A stretch of 64,000 nt of DNA from Ctenosaura bakeri (GCA_948474755.1 CAOLHI010002538.1:1-64000); one strand, 5' to 3'; positions 10,770 through 22,248 are shown, counted from the stretch's first letter. Program-made: numbers and translations. The notes: generated by a model not told the origin, from the sequence alone.

Positions 10770-11337
10770 ATAAAAAACACATCCAATTATCAGATGTCTT
10801 GGGCATCAGCCCTACCTCTTGCAACACAATTGTGTTTGTCTTCAAAGTGTGTCAATAGTTGGCTTCAGTTGGACTTTCTTCAAGCATTTCCCTGGGTGTT
10901 GATTCCTGGATTTCTGCCTGGTTTGTGATAATGCAGATTTCTTTCAGTTTGGTCATCCTGGTTTCAAGGGAGCGTTCAGGGTTGATCAACTCTGGAACCC
11001 ATTCATTTATGTTTTTGGCAGTCTGCGGTTTCCACAGAACTCTTCTATACCACCACGTTTTAAATTATATTAACTGAAACTTTATGAAAACTTTGTACTG
11101 TGTAAAAATCTTAAGGAAGATACACAATGTGTTTGCCAACGAGTGCCTCTCTGTCACCAACCCAGGGATTTGGCAGGAAAAGTTTGAGAGAAGACACCTT
11201 CATTTGCAGAAATAACTATGACACAAAAGGTATGGTTTAATGGAAGTATCCAGGCAGTGGGAGCTGTGGTTTACCAGGTGAACATAATGGTGAATTCACT
11301 GAAGGTTTCAATGTTAAGTAGAAAAGAGTTGATGTAG
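10770..11337 (-). repeat. Upstream segment of defensin unit B
   Basis: The first about 120 bp are the inverted counterpart of 9700-9800. The part from about 11040 onward matches the reverse complement of 39640-39900, upstream of unit C. No coding sequence is recognised. Confidence 0.55.
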
Positions 11338-11440
11338 CCTACAGCCCCTGCTACTGGTTGGTGGTCTCTCATCCATGAATTAACCAATGTTGAGCCTGTT
11401 CAGCTTCCAAGATAAGATGGGATCTGGTACCTCCAGGGTA
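11338..11440 (-). repeat. 5S rRNA-derived repeat (unit B)
   Basis: On the - strand the order of short matches to vertebrate 5S rRNA is preserved: AGATCCCATCTTATCTTGGAA, AGCT..ACAGG, GGTTAATTCATGGATGAGAG and CTGTAGGCT. It is diverged and no intact internal promoter can be claimed, so it is a 5S-derived SINE or pseudogene rather than a 5S gene. The same element lies at 39530-39630 and 53524-53632 in the other units. Confidence 0.7.
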
Positions 11441-11599
11441 TTTAGGCTTCCTCTCCCCCTGCTGAGAGACAATTGCGTGCAACCTACTTTTGCACACTGA
11501 AATCACTTTGTAGCAATTGAAGTAGATTAGAACTTCAGTTGGAACACTATAATTGTGTTGACGCAACCCAGAAATGCATGGCCCTTTTGAGTGTTTCAT

Positions 11600-11660
11600 C
11601 ACCCTGTTGCCTCATGTTTAGCTTGTAGTCTGCTAAGACCGCTAGACTCTGCATTTGCAA
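11600..11660 (-). repeat. Antisense CR1 fragment upstream of unit B promoter
   Basis: This is the counterpart of 7860-7920 in unit A, in the opposite orientation to the gene. The match to CR1 ORF2 extends with lower quality to about 11480. Confidence 0.55.
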
Positions 11661-11886
11661 ATTTCATTTTTTTCTGCTTAGCCATGTGTCCTTTACCAAT
11701 GTTCCTATGATGCCCATTCACAGGCCTACTCTGGATAATTTCCTGCAATACATGCAGATTTGTTTTTGGCAACAGCTTCCAGACAACCTTTTCCCAATCG
11801 AATAGCAATCTATTTGCACAGAAATTATTCCTGGGCACAAACTGCAGCAAAACCTCAACCAACACCTACACGTGTCTAAAGCCTGT

Positions 11887-11916
11887 GACCCAATCACACA
11901 ATTCTCCTATAAATAC
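11887..11916 (+). promoter_or_regulatory. CCAAT and TATA boxes of the intact + strand beta-defensin
   Basis: GACCCAATCAC (about 11887-11897) is followed about 10 bp later by CTATAAATACTG (about 11908-11919). The ATG is about 100 bp downstream, placing a likely transcription start near 11940. The arrangement is repeated in the other units, supporting a real promoter. Confidence 0.7.
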
Positions 11917-12013
11917 TGAGAGCTTTCGGTCATTTCTTCAGCTCCTCAGATAACCTCCTGTTGGTTGTCTCTTCATCTTGGTGCTTCCTCAACAACAGCC
12001 CTATTTTTCAGCC

Positions 12014-15000
12014 ATGAAGATCTTCGCCACCTTTTCAGCTTTCCTGTTCTTGGTGTTGATGACTGCTCCAGGTAAGGTGTCTTGTAGACGTTGGCTAAAT
12101 GGGAAATGCGAGGAAGGGTGCAGCTTGGATGTCTGTTCTAATGGCTTAGGGAGCTGTGTGTGTTTAGCCTGCAGAAGAGAAGATTGAAAGGTGGCTCAGT
12201 AGTCAGTTTAAATATCTAAAACGATGTCATATAGAAGATGGAGCAAAGTTTTCTTCTGCTGTTCAAGAGACAAGGGCACAAAATAATGGATCCGAACTCC
12301 AAGAGAAAAGATTCCTTCTAAACATTAGAAAGGTCACCCGAAGAGTAAATATAATGGACTTCCACCGAGTGTGGAAGTCTCTTGTTCTTAGAGGACTTGA
12401 AACAAATGTTGGGTGATCATCTCTCAGGAGTGCTTTGGTTGTGTACTCCTGTGTGGCAGGGGATTAGATGTGACGGTCCTTGAGGTCCCTTGCAACTGTA
12501 TGGTTTCATGGTGGTGTTCCCTTTATTGATCAGGAGCCCGTAATCCACTGAAGCCCTCACTCAGTTCTGGACCCTGGAATTCTTGCAACCAAATGTGTTT
12601 CTGTTGTTTTGCTCCCAACATCTTTGTCCCAACATCACCTCATTTTTGGCCCATATTACTTAAAGTTAGCTCTGAATACTCACACCATTAACAAACGCAT
12701 GTGATAAGCAATAGATAAAGCTATTAATATCTTAAGTTATCTTTTTTGAGATCCATTTGTGGAACAAGATATACTAAAAAAAAAATCTTGAAAAAATACT
12801 TTTAAGTTCACCACCACTTTTGAGATGGATGACTAAGCCCTTGGCAGAGACATGCCCAAAAGTCCCAGATTTTTCTGCTCAATGGTATAGCTACACGTGC
12901 CAGGATCCTGTTGGTGCTCTACACTTGCCTAAGTTCACTTACATAGGTAGTTGCACTTTTGGGGCCCATTATCCAACGGACAGAGTCTGTTTCCTTGTTA
13001 CTTAAGTGGAATTCTACAAGCATCACCATTTCATGTTACTCCTAAGAGCAAAGCCATTGAATCAAACGGATTTACCTCTGTGTTGATTCTGCATTTAACA
13101 GTTAAATCTCACGGTTTGCTTGAGTTTGGACTAACCAACAGGATTCCAGTTTTACAATTGTGCATTCCTGGGTGGTGTATAACTCTTCCTCAGTACCTCC
13201 AGTGTGCCAACTGATTCATTGGGAGTGCTGAACTGACCACAAAAATGCTCATCTAGTTTTGTAGGAGAACTGATGTGTGTATAAAGTCTATAAGTCAAAA
13301 ACACAATTCTGATTATTATTTAATGAATGTATGTGTGTATGTATTTATTTATTTGCAGGGTTCTCCCAATTATCTGCTAGGTTAAGGACTGAAGCCCTGT
13401 CAGAAAACAGAACTGGTTGAAAAGCAGGAGCCATGTACCATACTGTAGGGAGCATGAAGGATATACAGAGGCTTACTTGGGACTGACCACACATGTGCTG
13501 CTTGCAAAGTCTCTCAGCCAGCTGAACACTCACACACACATCCCAGTAGTGCACACGTATGAGCTGTTCGAAGTCAGCCTCCCTAAATGAGAAAAACTAA
13601 TGAAGGAATGGATCTGTTAACTTTTTGTTAACTTTCTTCCCCGGAACCCCACTCTTCTCCAGTACTACAAGACCAGGTGTCGTATTGCCTCTCCTGAACA
13701 AATCTCTGCTTCTTTTTCCAAGCTAATTAGGTTATGCTTTGTCTTTTGTGTTTTTGTCTTTAATAAAGAATTGTTTGTGGCTTTGAAAACTTGTCTAGCC
13801 GCTCTCTGACCTGCCACTGTATTCATTGGGTTTAAAGATCCTTGCAAAGTTACCCTGCCTCTCGTTAACCAAGAGAGTGCTCCAGCTAATTTTCCCCAAT
13901 TGGTATTTTATTTTACAATCTGGGCGCCCCTCCCGAGACCCCTCAAACACACAGGGTAACAGATCTCCCATCAAACTAATAGAATTTGTTCTCAATTTGG
14001 AAGAGTCAGGAGAGTGAATAATCAGATAGAAGCTTCCGGTGAGATCTTTCCTGACTTTTTCTAAGGTTGGGATGGAAGCTGATTTCCAAAACTTTAAAAC
14101 TTCAGCTGAAAAAAACAATAAATAATCCATCTTAAAATACTAACAAAATCACTTATACTGTTAAAACACCAATCAGTTTTTTAAACACCGTCATCATTAT
14201 TATGCAGTAAATATTTGAAAAGTCCAACTAACTAGCAGCCACCAAGAAGGCCTTCTTCTGTAGGGATGAGAAGAATGTTTGAAAATAGCTGAAAAATGGT
14301 CAAAACATATTTTCCTAGTATTGAGGTGACCCTCTCCCAGATGAGAAACATTGCAATTGTTATTTTCCGACAGGAGGCAGCATTTTCTATGCAGAAGATA
14401 ATATTTCTGCCCAGACATTGCTGTTTTCTCCACAGAAAATGTTGTTTTCTCCTAGTTTTGTGTAAAAAAAAATGTGCAAAATTTTCACAGAGTAAGTCCC
14501 GAACTGTAAATGGTCTTCAAACTTTGCATAGTGTTTGAAATCTTTCTTGGGCAGGGAAGAAAATTGCTAAAATTACTGCATGCTTCTTTTGAGAATGAAA
14601 TTAATGAAGAACTACATCCTTCTGCTCCTGTATCTGCTCCTGATGAGCTTCTGAAAATGACCAAGTCTGCAGTTAGAAAAGGCAATGATGCTAAGAGCAG
14701 TGACTTTTGTGTCAGGCAACTCTTTCTTTTCTTCCAGCATTCTCTGCGATAACAAATTCTACTGAATGTGTCTATGCTGGTGGCCTATGCCTTGATATCG
14801 GTTGTCCCCCCAACTATAGGACCATTGGCAAGTGTAGCAATCATGTTGTGTGCTGCAAAGAAGGTAAGTAAGTAAGGAAATAAGTAAGATAATAAGTAAG
14901 AATCTTATAGAGAAATACTGTCTTATTGTTTGTTTCGCTTATTTTAGCTCTTTGTTCATTCTAACCACCCAAAATGAGAATAGCCGTGAGGAGTAAAGGG

Positions 15001-15262
15001 ATATCTTGTAAGAGCTTTGAGACTAACTGGGAAAAGAAATTCTAGTGTAAAGTTTCATGAAGTCTTGTGCACTCAAAGAAGTTATTTCAAATAATGAGGC
15101 TGATAACAATCTGTTTTTCTTCCTTTTCCTTTTATTTAAAACTGGCACCTATAACTTTAACTTTGATCCTCAGTTTGTTGATGTGGCTTAAAGAATCCAC
15201 TTTTAAAAATGACTGAGTCTTAACAGGGTCATTCTCTTTCTGCAGGTAATACTGTGGCCTAG
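12014..15262 (+). CDS. Beta-defensin precursor, three coding exons, intact (unit B)
   Basis: Coding exons are 12014-12071, 14738-14863 and 15246-15262, 201 nt in total, encoding 66 aa plus stop. Exon 1 encodes the secretion signal MKIFATFSAFLFLVLMTAP and ends in phase 1 at GTAAGG. Exon 2 follows a pyrimidine tract and CTTCCAG and encodes a six-cysteine core with spacing C-x6-C-x4-C-x9-C-x5-CC (cysteines at about residues 30, 37, 42, 52, 58 and 59), within the beta-defensin pattern. It ends at GTAAGTAAG. Exon 3 adds NTVA and TAG. The family consists of secreted antimicrobial peptides stabilised by three disulfides. The mature region has equal numbers of acidic and basic residues, unusual for the family. 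ATTAAA at 15377-15382 is a likely polyadenylation signal. Intron 1 holds a CR1 fragment and a short solo LTR. No disabling change is seen, but expression is unproven. Confidence 0.85.
12170..12520 (+). repeat. CR1 3' fragment in intron 1 of unit B
   Basis: This is the counterpart of 7000-7385. It begins GTTTAGCCTGCAGAAGAGAA, a hallmark of the CR1 ORF2 C-terminus, and ends in a diverged GGGGATTAGATG...GGTCCTTGAGGTCC tail. It starts inside the read-through frame that follows the exon 1 donor. Confidence 0.75.
12520..13614 (+). other. Intron 1 of unit B
   Basis: This is duplicated intronic sequence shared, inverted, with about 5930-7000 (unit A) and about 37840-38680 (unit C), and in part with 40908-41321. 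No conserved reading frame is seen. Confidence 0.6.
13615..13961 (+). repeat. Short solo LTR (internally deleted), 4-bp target duplication GATC
   Basis: This 347-bp copy starts TGTTAACTTTTTG and ends CACAGGGTAACA. It keeps the polyadenylation region (TTTAATAAAG) and U5 but lacks most of U3 relative to the roughly 880-bp copies. GATC at 13611-13614 and 13962-13965 is an exact duplication, so it entered by integration and is not a random fragment. Confidence 0.85.
14490..14737 (+). other. Conserved intronic open frame just upstream of the mature exon
   Basis: A frame from about 14510 reads acidic sequence (SFENEINEELHPSAP, then ELLKMTKSAVRKGNDAKSSDF). It stays open, with length differences in multiples of three, in the copies at 37248-36889 and about 20600-20330. 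It resembles an anionic propiece, but no acceptor and donor pair places it in phase 1 between the signal and mature exons. It may be intron preserved only because duplication is recent. Confidence 0.35.
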
Positions 15263-15400
15263 GGAACAAGATGGATCTCCACGGCTTCCCCTACCAGCCT
15301 TTTTCCTGAATTGCTCCACACTTGAGCTTTTAACACAAATAGTTTGATGTTTGTTGCATTCTCTTTATTTCACCAAATTAAAATCTATGTGTTCAGTCAT
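15246..15400 (+). other. Terminal exon and 3' UTR of unit B defensin
   Basis: After TTTCTGCAG the exon carries the last five codons including the stop (to 15262), then 3' UTR to the ATTAAA signal at 15377-15382. The same block is found at 36509-36370 (-), 19523 downward (-) and 61407 downward (-), marking terminal exons of other units. Confidence 0.7.
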
Positions 15401-16284
15401 CAGCGTTTTTGAAGTGTACCACTGTATTGAGGAGATATTCTTGAGCTGATAGAGATCTTTTGGGGTATGCTAACTACTTAGACAATTTGGATTCTTCCCT
15501 TCATGATGCACTGCTGGTAATCCGGCTCCTTTCGGTAGTTGATGGTAGGGGGAAGGACTATTGTTCTGGTGGCAGCAGTAGTTGGAATTGGAGAAAGCAG
15601 CATGTTAAATCCATTCCCAGTAACAGCTGAGGGCAAGACAGCACCTCTTCAAACCCTGGGAAATACCAAGACCAGGCCAAGCTGTGTCCAGCTTACAGCT
15701 CTCGGCAGCAATTAGGAAGCCAAGATCTTCAACAGCCAGGAAAATGTGAAGAATGAAGGCATGTATGCGATTTTCTAAGAAAAGAGGGAATGAACATCTC
15801 CCAGTTCCATCTGCATCCCACCTTGAGTTGATCGATGCACTATTGAAGTTGCAGAGAAGTCCTGCTATAGTGGTAGAGCCTGTGGACACCATTGCCCTAT
15901 GCAATACCAACACAAACTCCACATGCTAGGGGTGTGCACACTCCACAGAGTTTTCCCAAGATGTTGTGTGTTGCCTTGAGGCTGAAACATGGGGGCAGCT
16001 AATAGTTAAGGTGGGCGTCAGGACCACATGTGCAGAAATGGCCACCACACTCCTGGTTGACACTGGAACAGCCCACAACATCCTGCCCTCAGATTTAGCT
16101 GTGTGTTAGTTAAGGTCACCTCCACAAATACTGCTCTATCAGGGTACAGAGGAGGCTCTCTAGGCAGAGATCAGGGAGGATGTTCCCATTATGGTTGGAA
16201 AATTCTACACTAAGATAAGGTTGTGTGAGAAGTGGAGAGACATGATGGCATTTTGGGAGTACCCTTCCTAATTGGATAACATTT

Positions 16285-17170
16285 TGTTACTGCAGTCCAG
16301 GCCTACCCGGAGATAGTACTTGATATCGTTTTGATATTAAATCATTCAGCTTTCCTCTGCCACACCGCTCCACGTGTTTGCGAGGCCTCCAGACAAGCGC
16401 GTAAACAGGTGCGACTGATAATTGCTCGACATTCCATTCTCCGCCTAGGCAAGTCAGACAGAGCTGGTTCGTTGCTTCAGGGACCTCTCCAGCAAACACC
16501 CTAATGCGTGATACTAACAAAGGCGCCCGGCCCCGAGCACGTAGCCTTACAAAGCTGTACTAAGCTGTACTAAGTGTTCCGCATTTGCATACTGGCTACC
16601 CTATTGTTAAATCAGCTCTAAGCCAATCATGCTTTAAACTCTGACCTTTCCAAAGCTGCTAAATCACGTTGTTCTCACCAAGTAAGGTATGGCATGCAGT
16701 CACAATTCACCCTATAAAAAACCTCGATTCCGAGACCATCCTCGGATCGCTCCCAAGTTCCAGACCGCCTTGCTACAGCTTTGTTCGGCGAGCTCCCTTC
16801 AGTGAACCACGCTCATCTTCTTCCCTGCACCCCAATGAACTCTATCTTCATACCTCTTCAGGACTACAAGACAGGTGTCGTATCACCCATTTCCCTCTGA
16901 AAATCCCTATTTCCAATTCTTTAGTTAGCTGTGTGACGGTGTTGTCTTTAATATTTGTCTGTACTTAAATAAAACATCATTTTTGCTATTTTAAACCGTC
17001 TGACTGCTTGACTGACCTGACCCCGTAGATGCTGGGTTGCAAGATTCTGCTAAGTTACCCTTCCTCTCGCTAGCTTTAGTGAGTGCTCCAGCCAATTTTC
17101 CCCAAGTCGCTGTTGTTGTTGTTTGGTTATTTGGGCACCCCTCTCGGGACCCCCAGAGTTCAGGGTAACA
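16285..17170 (+). repeat. Solo LTR inserted in pro-pol remnant, target duplication ATTT
   Basis: The 886-bp LTR starts TGTTACTGCAG and ends CAGGGTAACA, with ATTT on both sides (16281-16284, 17171-17174). The related remnant near 27850 (-) is uninterrupted at this point and carries one ATTT, giving an empty-site comparison. TATA (CCCTATAAAAAAC, about 16710) and AATAAA (about 16970) are present. Confidence 0.93.
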
Positions 17171-17229
17171 ATTTGACTGTAGACATGGCAAATTGCTTTT
17201 TGTGGTAACTTAGTTTTGACCCCCTCTAA

Positions 17230-18730
17230 TTTCTGCAGTATATAGATGCCCAGCACTTAAGGCACCATGTCCAATGTGGCCAAATGAGAATGACTCATGG
17301 ACATTGGAATTCCCAGAAGTCTGGATTAAGGACAAGGCGGAATGTGGTCTGGTAAAAGACACCTCTGTCCTCATTGATGGAAAGGATCCTTCTTTGCTAC
17401 AACTATGCAAGTAACCCCTCAAAGTCGAGGAAGGAATTGGCAAGACCATAGAGGGTTTGCTGAAATGGGATGTCATCATCCCCATGCAGTCCATCTGCAA
17501 TGCACCCCTATGGCCTGTACTAAAGATGGATGGGAAAACATGGCAAATGACTTCAGTGTGCTCAATGCGACAACTCCCCCGGTGCCCCCGACTGTGGATA
17601 AGTATAGCAAAATTTTGTCAGCCATTGCCGCGTGTGTGGAATATTATAGTGTAGTGGACCTGGCTAAGGCCTTCTATTTGATCGTGCTGCATGAGGCCTT
17701 CTGGTATAAATTCACATTCAAGTTCTGTGGTCAGCAGTACATCTTTAAGCGTACCCCTCAAGGTTTCTATCCAAGCCCCAGCATTTGCCATGCCCACTTC
17801 TTCAAAATGTGGGAGAAATTGAGACCGTCTTCATGGCTATACTTCCTGTCCTATCTGGATGACATTTTAGTACATGCGCTGACAGAGGAGGAGAGCAGAG
17901 AGATAACCAGGGAAATCCTAAGTCTGATCTGGGATACTGGGTTCAAAGCAAACCCAAGAGAAAGCCTGGTTGGTCATGATTGAGGTAAAGTACCTGGGAC
18001 TCTCACTGGGGTCAGACAGACGAACATCAGACACACAATGCATGGAGGTGATCTCCAAGCTTCCCATGTCCGCAGATGTACTTGCACTAGGACTTGAGGG
18101 ACTTCACATCTGGGGACGTCAAGTCCTTTGTGGACAAGGCTTGTGCACTCCATGTGCTCCTCAAGAAGGACACAGTTTGGGAATGGGGACTTGCTCAGCA
18201 GAATGCCTTTGCTAAGCTGAAGCACAGCCTAGTGAAAGTCCCTGTCCTTGCTCACCTCAACATTTCTAAGCTGGTTTTTTATCAATTGGGTAAATCAGAA
18301 TGTAGCATAGTTGCTGCCCTCACTCAGCTGCACACAGACAACCACAGTCATTGCGTATGCTTCTAACTGCCTGAAAACTGCTGAGCGTAAGTACAGCCCT
18401 TGAAAGAATGTCTGTATGGCCTTACACACTGGGAACACATTGAGGGAGGTGGGCGAGTCATTGTGCAGACTATGCACACCCCTCTCAAGTACATTCTGTC
18501 AGGCAAGATCCGGAAAGGACAGGTCTACAATGCACAGATCACAAAGTGGACACTTGCCCTAGTACACCCTAGTATTGATTATAAAAAGGAGCAAAGCAAG
18601 GCTCTTGCTCTTTACAGCATGATAGTAATAAGAGAGCAGCACCAGTGTCCCCTTCCACCTTCCATTCACATGCAGTGGCTGGCAGAGTGGGAGAGCCTAA
18701 CTGCAAAGCTTTGTGTGCCGGTTCTGTGAA
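17230..18730 (+). pseudogene. pol: Reverse transcriptase and RNase H pseudogene
   Basis: An open stretch at 17405-17983 covers the RT fingers and palm: YSVVDLAKAFYLI (first catalytic Asp), FKRTPQGFYPSP, and the catalytic LSYLDDILVHAL. Frameshifts then lead to the thumb (VLLKKDTVWEWGLAQQNAF, 18150-18215) and an RNase H-like end (HTPLKYILSGKIRKGQ, 18478-18525). Integrase is missing. The - strand copy at 27746-26976 is better preserved. Confidence 0.8.
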
Positions 18731-18807
18731 AGTTCATCATTCCATGTCTCAGCACACCTTCTACTGGCTACAGAATCATCCGGGTGGATGACTCCTATAC
18801 ACTAACA

Positions 18808-18873
18808 AGCATAGCAAGGGGTTGGACTGGTTGGCCGTTGTGGTCTCTTCCAACTCTATGATTCTATGATTCT
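18808..18873 (+). repeat. CR1 3' terminus
   Basis: This short stub reads GGTTGGACTGGTTGG...TCTTCCAACTCTATGATTCTATGATTCT, the characteristic CR1 end with its 8-bp terminal repeats. It abuts the truncated RNase H remnant. Confidence 0.8.
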
Positions 18874-19180
18874 AAAACATGAAATCACTCAAGTCAGGTG
18901 GTCGAAATAGAAGCCCTTAAAGCCATCTTAGTATAGGAGCCACTTGACTGTCCACTTGAGCCTACACAGACTCAGAATAGTCTGCCAAAGCTGATGCTTT
19001 CAGTAGTCTATGTTACAACTGTCGATGGTTTTGACATTGCAAAAGCAGATGCTGATTGTCTTAAATACTTTTTCTTCAACCAAGCAAACCCTACTTGTAC
19101 ACATAGGTGTAAAAGATCACCTTAGGTTAACCCCCTCTTGCAGGCCTCCTCTTGGAGCTAATAATTCCTCACCTTTTAAT
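18874..19180. other. Unassigned spacer
   Basis: No gene or repeat is recognised in this stretch. Confidence 0.3.
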
Positions 19181-19500
19181 GGAGGTACTGGCATTAAGGG
19201 TGGACCCCTGAGTCACTGCACACTCCAGTATTGCTTCTGCCAATCTGTAACCTGGACAATTTTGCATTTCGTCTATGGTGAGACCAAATTGACATCAATA
19301 GAGCTGTGTGCCCTTCGGCCACCATGTAGGACTGTCCCGTTCTGACCATTGCCACTGGAGCATTTGTCTCCCTCCCCCAGTTACCACGCGGGGCTGGATT
19401 ACCAGGACCACCTATCTCATTGTATTGTGTGTGTGGCCCATGTTTACTATAGGTCACAGTTTGGACTCAAGTCTAGAACAGTTCAGGAAGAAAGCTGGCA
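19181..19500 (-). mobile_element. gag: ERV gag remnant, - strand
   Basis: On the - strand (19457 downward) the frame includes a VQTVTYSKHGPHTQYN-like segment matching 25261-25320 (VQTVTYSNHKPHIQYN). The block GGTACTGGCATTAAGGGTGG (19183-19202) recurs at 48044, beside provirus 2. It lies directly 3' of the defensin pseudogene below. Confidence 0.6.
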
Positions 19501-21357
19501 TGTTCCCAATGCCACAGGATTACCTGCAAAAAAAAGAAAGATGTGGTAAGATTCAATCATTTTTAAGAGCGAAATTCTTTAACCCATGTCTACAAACTGA
19601 GGATCAAAATTAAATGCATAATAATAAGAGAGGAAAGAAGAAAAACAGATTGTTACCAGACTCCTTATTTGCAATAACTTCTCAGACCATTAAAATGAAT
19701 ACTTCCAATACAAACCTGAAATATTCTCAAAGTTTATAGTTCACCTAGATATAATACAATATGTCAGCTTTAAATAGCCAGTAAGTTGATTAACTCATGA
19801 AAATACTGGGATAACATCCAGCACAGTGTGAACAGACTTCCATGTACTTCTTCCTTTTTCCATGATGACTGAAACCATATTGTATTCGTGCTAACTGGAC
19901 AACAGCTCAGCAGTGACACTTGAGGAAAAACAGTTGCCTATTGTCCAAGACACAGGACAGCTCTCCCAGTTTTATGGTTCTAGGAATATAGTTCAACATA
20001 AATAGATAAGGAAGCATCGCTCAGGCACAAGGAGTGATTTTCAAATTCTGTAGACTCTGACTACAAAAGAAGTGTGTGTGATTTTTATATCAGTTCTCAG
20101 CTCATCCTCCCTTTAGCAGTCAGCTGTTAAAGAAGGAACAGTGGGGTAAAGGCCCTATATCCTACTATAGTTGTCCCTAAAGCAACCCACCAGACCAAGC
20201 TCCCGTTTCGGGGAAAAATGGCAAAAATTGCAACGGTGATACTTGCACGCACCACCAGCATGGTGACATTGAGCAGCAGTCTTTGCTGGTGCAGAAAATG
20301 CTGGAATAAAAGAAAGAGCTGCTTGATATTTTCATTACACCAAAGTCACTGCTCTTAGCATCATCGTCTTTTAGAATGACAGACTGAGTCATTTTCAGAA
20401 GCTCATCTCGGGCAGATGTAGGAGCGCAGAGAGCGCAGAGATCTAATTCTTCATTACTTTCATTCTCAAAAGAACGAATGAGCAATTTTCTTCCTTGCCC
20501 AAGAAAGATCTCAAAAACTGTGCAATTTTGGAAGAACATTTGTAGTTCAGGACTTATTCTGTGAAGATTTTGCACATTTTTTGACACAAAATCAGCAGGA
20601 AACAAGATTTTCTGTTCAGAAAACAGCCATTTCTGTGCAGAAATACTTCCTTCTATGCAGAAGATGCTGCTTCCTGTGGGGGGAAACCATGTAACACTGT
20701 GCAGAATTAGACAACAATTGCAAAGTTTCTTCTTTCTAAAGTACTTGGAAAGCACTTTTTGACCATTTTTCAACTATTTTCAGACATAATTCCTATCCCT
20801 ACAGAAGAAGGTCTTCTTGGTGGCTGTAGTTAACTGCACTTTTTAAATATTTTAATGCATGATAATGTTGTGGGGGTTAAACATTAATTGGTGTATGAAC
20901 AGTATAACTGTTTACACTTTTGGAAATCACCTTCCAACCCAACCTTTGGAAAAGGCAGGATAGATCTCGAATACAGGAAGCTTCCACCCTTGGATACCCT
21001 GGTATCTGATTATTCACTCACCTGACTCTTCCAAATTAAGGACAAATTCTGTTAATTTGATGGGGGGGGTTACTCTTTCATCAGTTCTTCTCATCTACGG
21101 AGGCTCACATGGAACTGCTCATGAGTGTGCAATGCCTCCAAATACTGCTGGGAGAAGGAAGCGCTTAGCTGGCTGAGAGAGTTTGAAAGCAGCAAATGTG
21201 TGGTCAGTCCCAAGTGAGCCTGTGTACTTCCTTCCTGCTCCCTAAAGTATGGTACATGGCTTCCACTTTTGAACCAGATCTGTTTTTTGACAAGGCTCCA
21301 GTCCTTAACCTGTCAGATAATTGGGAGAATCTTGCAAATGAATAAACAAATTACATT
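19500..21357 (-). pseudogene. Beta-defensin pseudogene unit (unit F)
   Basis: Read on the - strand, the mature exon starts at about 20299 after a CCAG acceptor and keeps the first three cysteines (QCHHAGGACKYHRC). It then diverges to unrelated sequence, so the fourth cysteine and the CC pair are lost. The terminal-exon block lies at 19523 downward after TTTTTTGCAG. An acidic open frame upstream (20600-20330) matches those in units B and C. No signal exon is found further upstream; an LTR begins at 21358. Between mature and terminal exons lies sequence shared with 61490-62560 rather than with intact genes, so the unit was rearranged before or during duplication. Confidence 0.75.
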
Positions 21358-22248
21358 TGTTACTGCAGATTAGGCCTCCTTGGAGATACCCCAAAGATAT
21401 CATTTTGATATCACTAATTTGGCTCTCTTCCACCACCCCTCTTCACGTGTTTGTGAGGCCCCCAAACAAGCACGGAACTAGGCTCGGCCACTAATTGCTG
21501 GACATTCCATTCTCCACCCAGGCAGGCCAGAAATAGCCAGATGCTTGCTTTAGGAGACCTCTCTGCAAACACCCTCATTATGTATACACGCTGTTTACAA
21601 AGGACTCCCTGCCTTGCTGAATACACAAATGCCAAGTACTCTGCATTTGCATACTGGCTAACTCTTTGTTCATTCGGACCTAACTCAATTATGCTAAATT
21701 TTGACCTTTCCAAAGCTTTGTCCTGCTCCTAAAACGCATTGTTCTCCCCAAGCACGGCTTAGCCTGCAGTTACATTTCTCCCTATAAAAACCTGATTCCA
21801 AGACCTTCCTCGGATCGCTCCCGAGTTCCAGACCGCCTTTCTGCTACTTTGCTTGGTGAGCTTCCCCTCAGCTCCAAGTGCTGAGATACATCGAATCCCA
21901 GCATCACTCTCTATCTTCTTTCCGGGCTTCAGGAACAGGTTTCGTATCACCCGAATCAACTATCCCTCTGAAAATCCCGCTATCATACTCACACCTTTAT
22001 TTTCCTTAATTATCTGTGTGCATGTGTTGTTTACATTGTGTGCCTGTATTTAATGAAGATCATTCATTATTTCCAACACGGTTTGCTTCTTGACTTGGCC
22101 TGACCCCATAAACATTGGGTTACAAGATCCTGCTGCGTTACCCTGCCTGTCGTAGTGCCAACCAGTGCTCTTGACTAATTTCCGCATCTTGTGTAATTGT
22201 AAGGGTATTTAAGCGTCCCTCCCAGGACCCCCAGTAAACAGGGTAACA
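21358..22248 (+). repeat. LTR, + strand, without matching target duplication
   Basis: The 891-bp LTR starts TGTTACTGCAGATTAGG and ends CAGGGTAACA. Flanks are CATT and ATGC, which do not match. The left flank belongs to the defensin unit and the right flank does not, as expected if recombination between two LTR copies joined different sites. Confidence 0.88.

Larger units (their letters stand above)
15471..18735 (+). mobile_element. pol: ERV gag-pro-pol remnant 3' of defensin unit B
   Basis: The remnant carries a gag C-terminal helix (LELIDALLKLQ), an aspartic protease segment with LLVDTGTAHNILP (around 16053) and RT/RNase H sequence (17220-18730). It is split by a solo LTR at 16285-17170. 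No integrase, env or own LTRs are seen. Frameshifts and stops are frequent. It begins right after the defensin terminal-exon block, as do remnants next to the units at 19.5, 36.3 and 61.2 kb. Confidence 0.8.
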
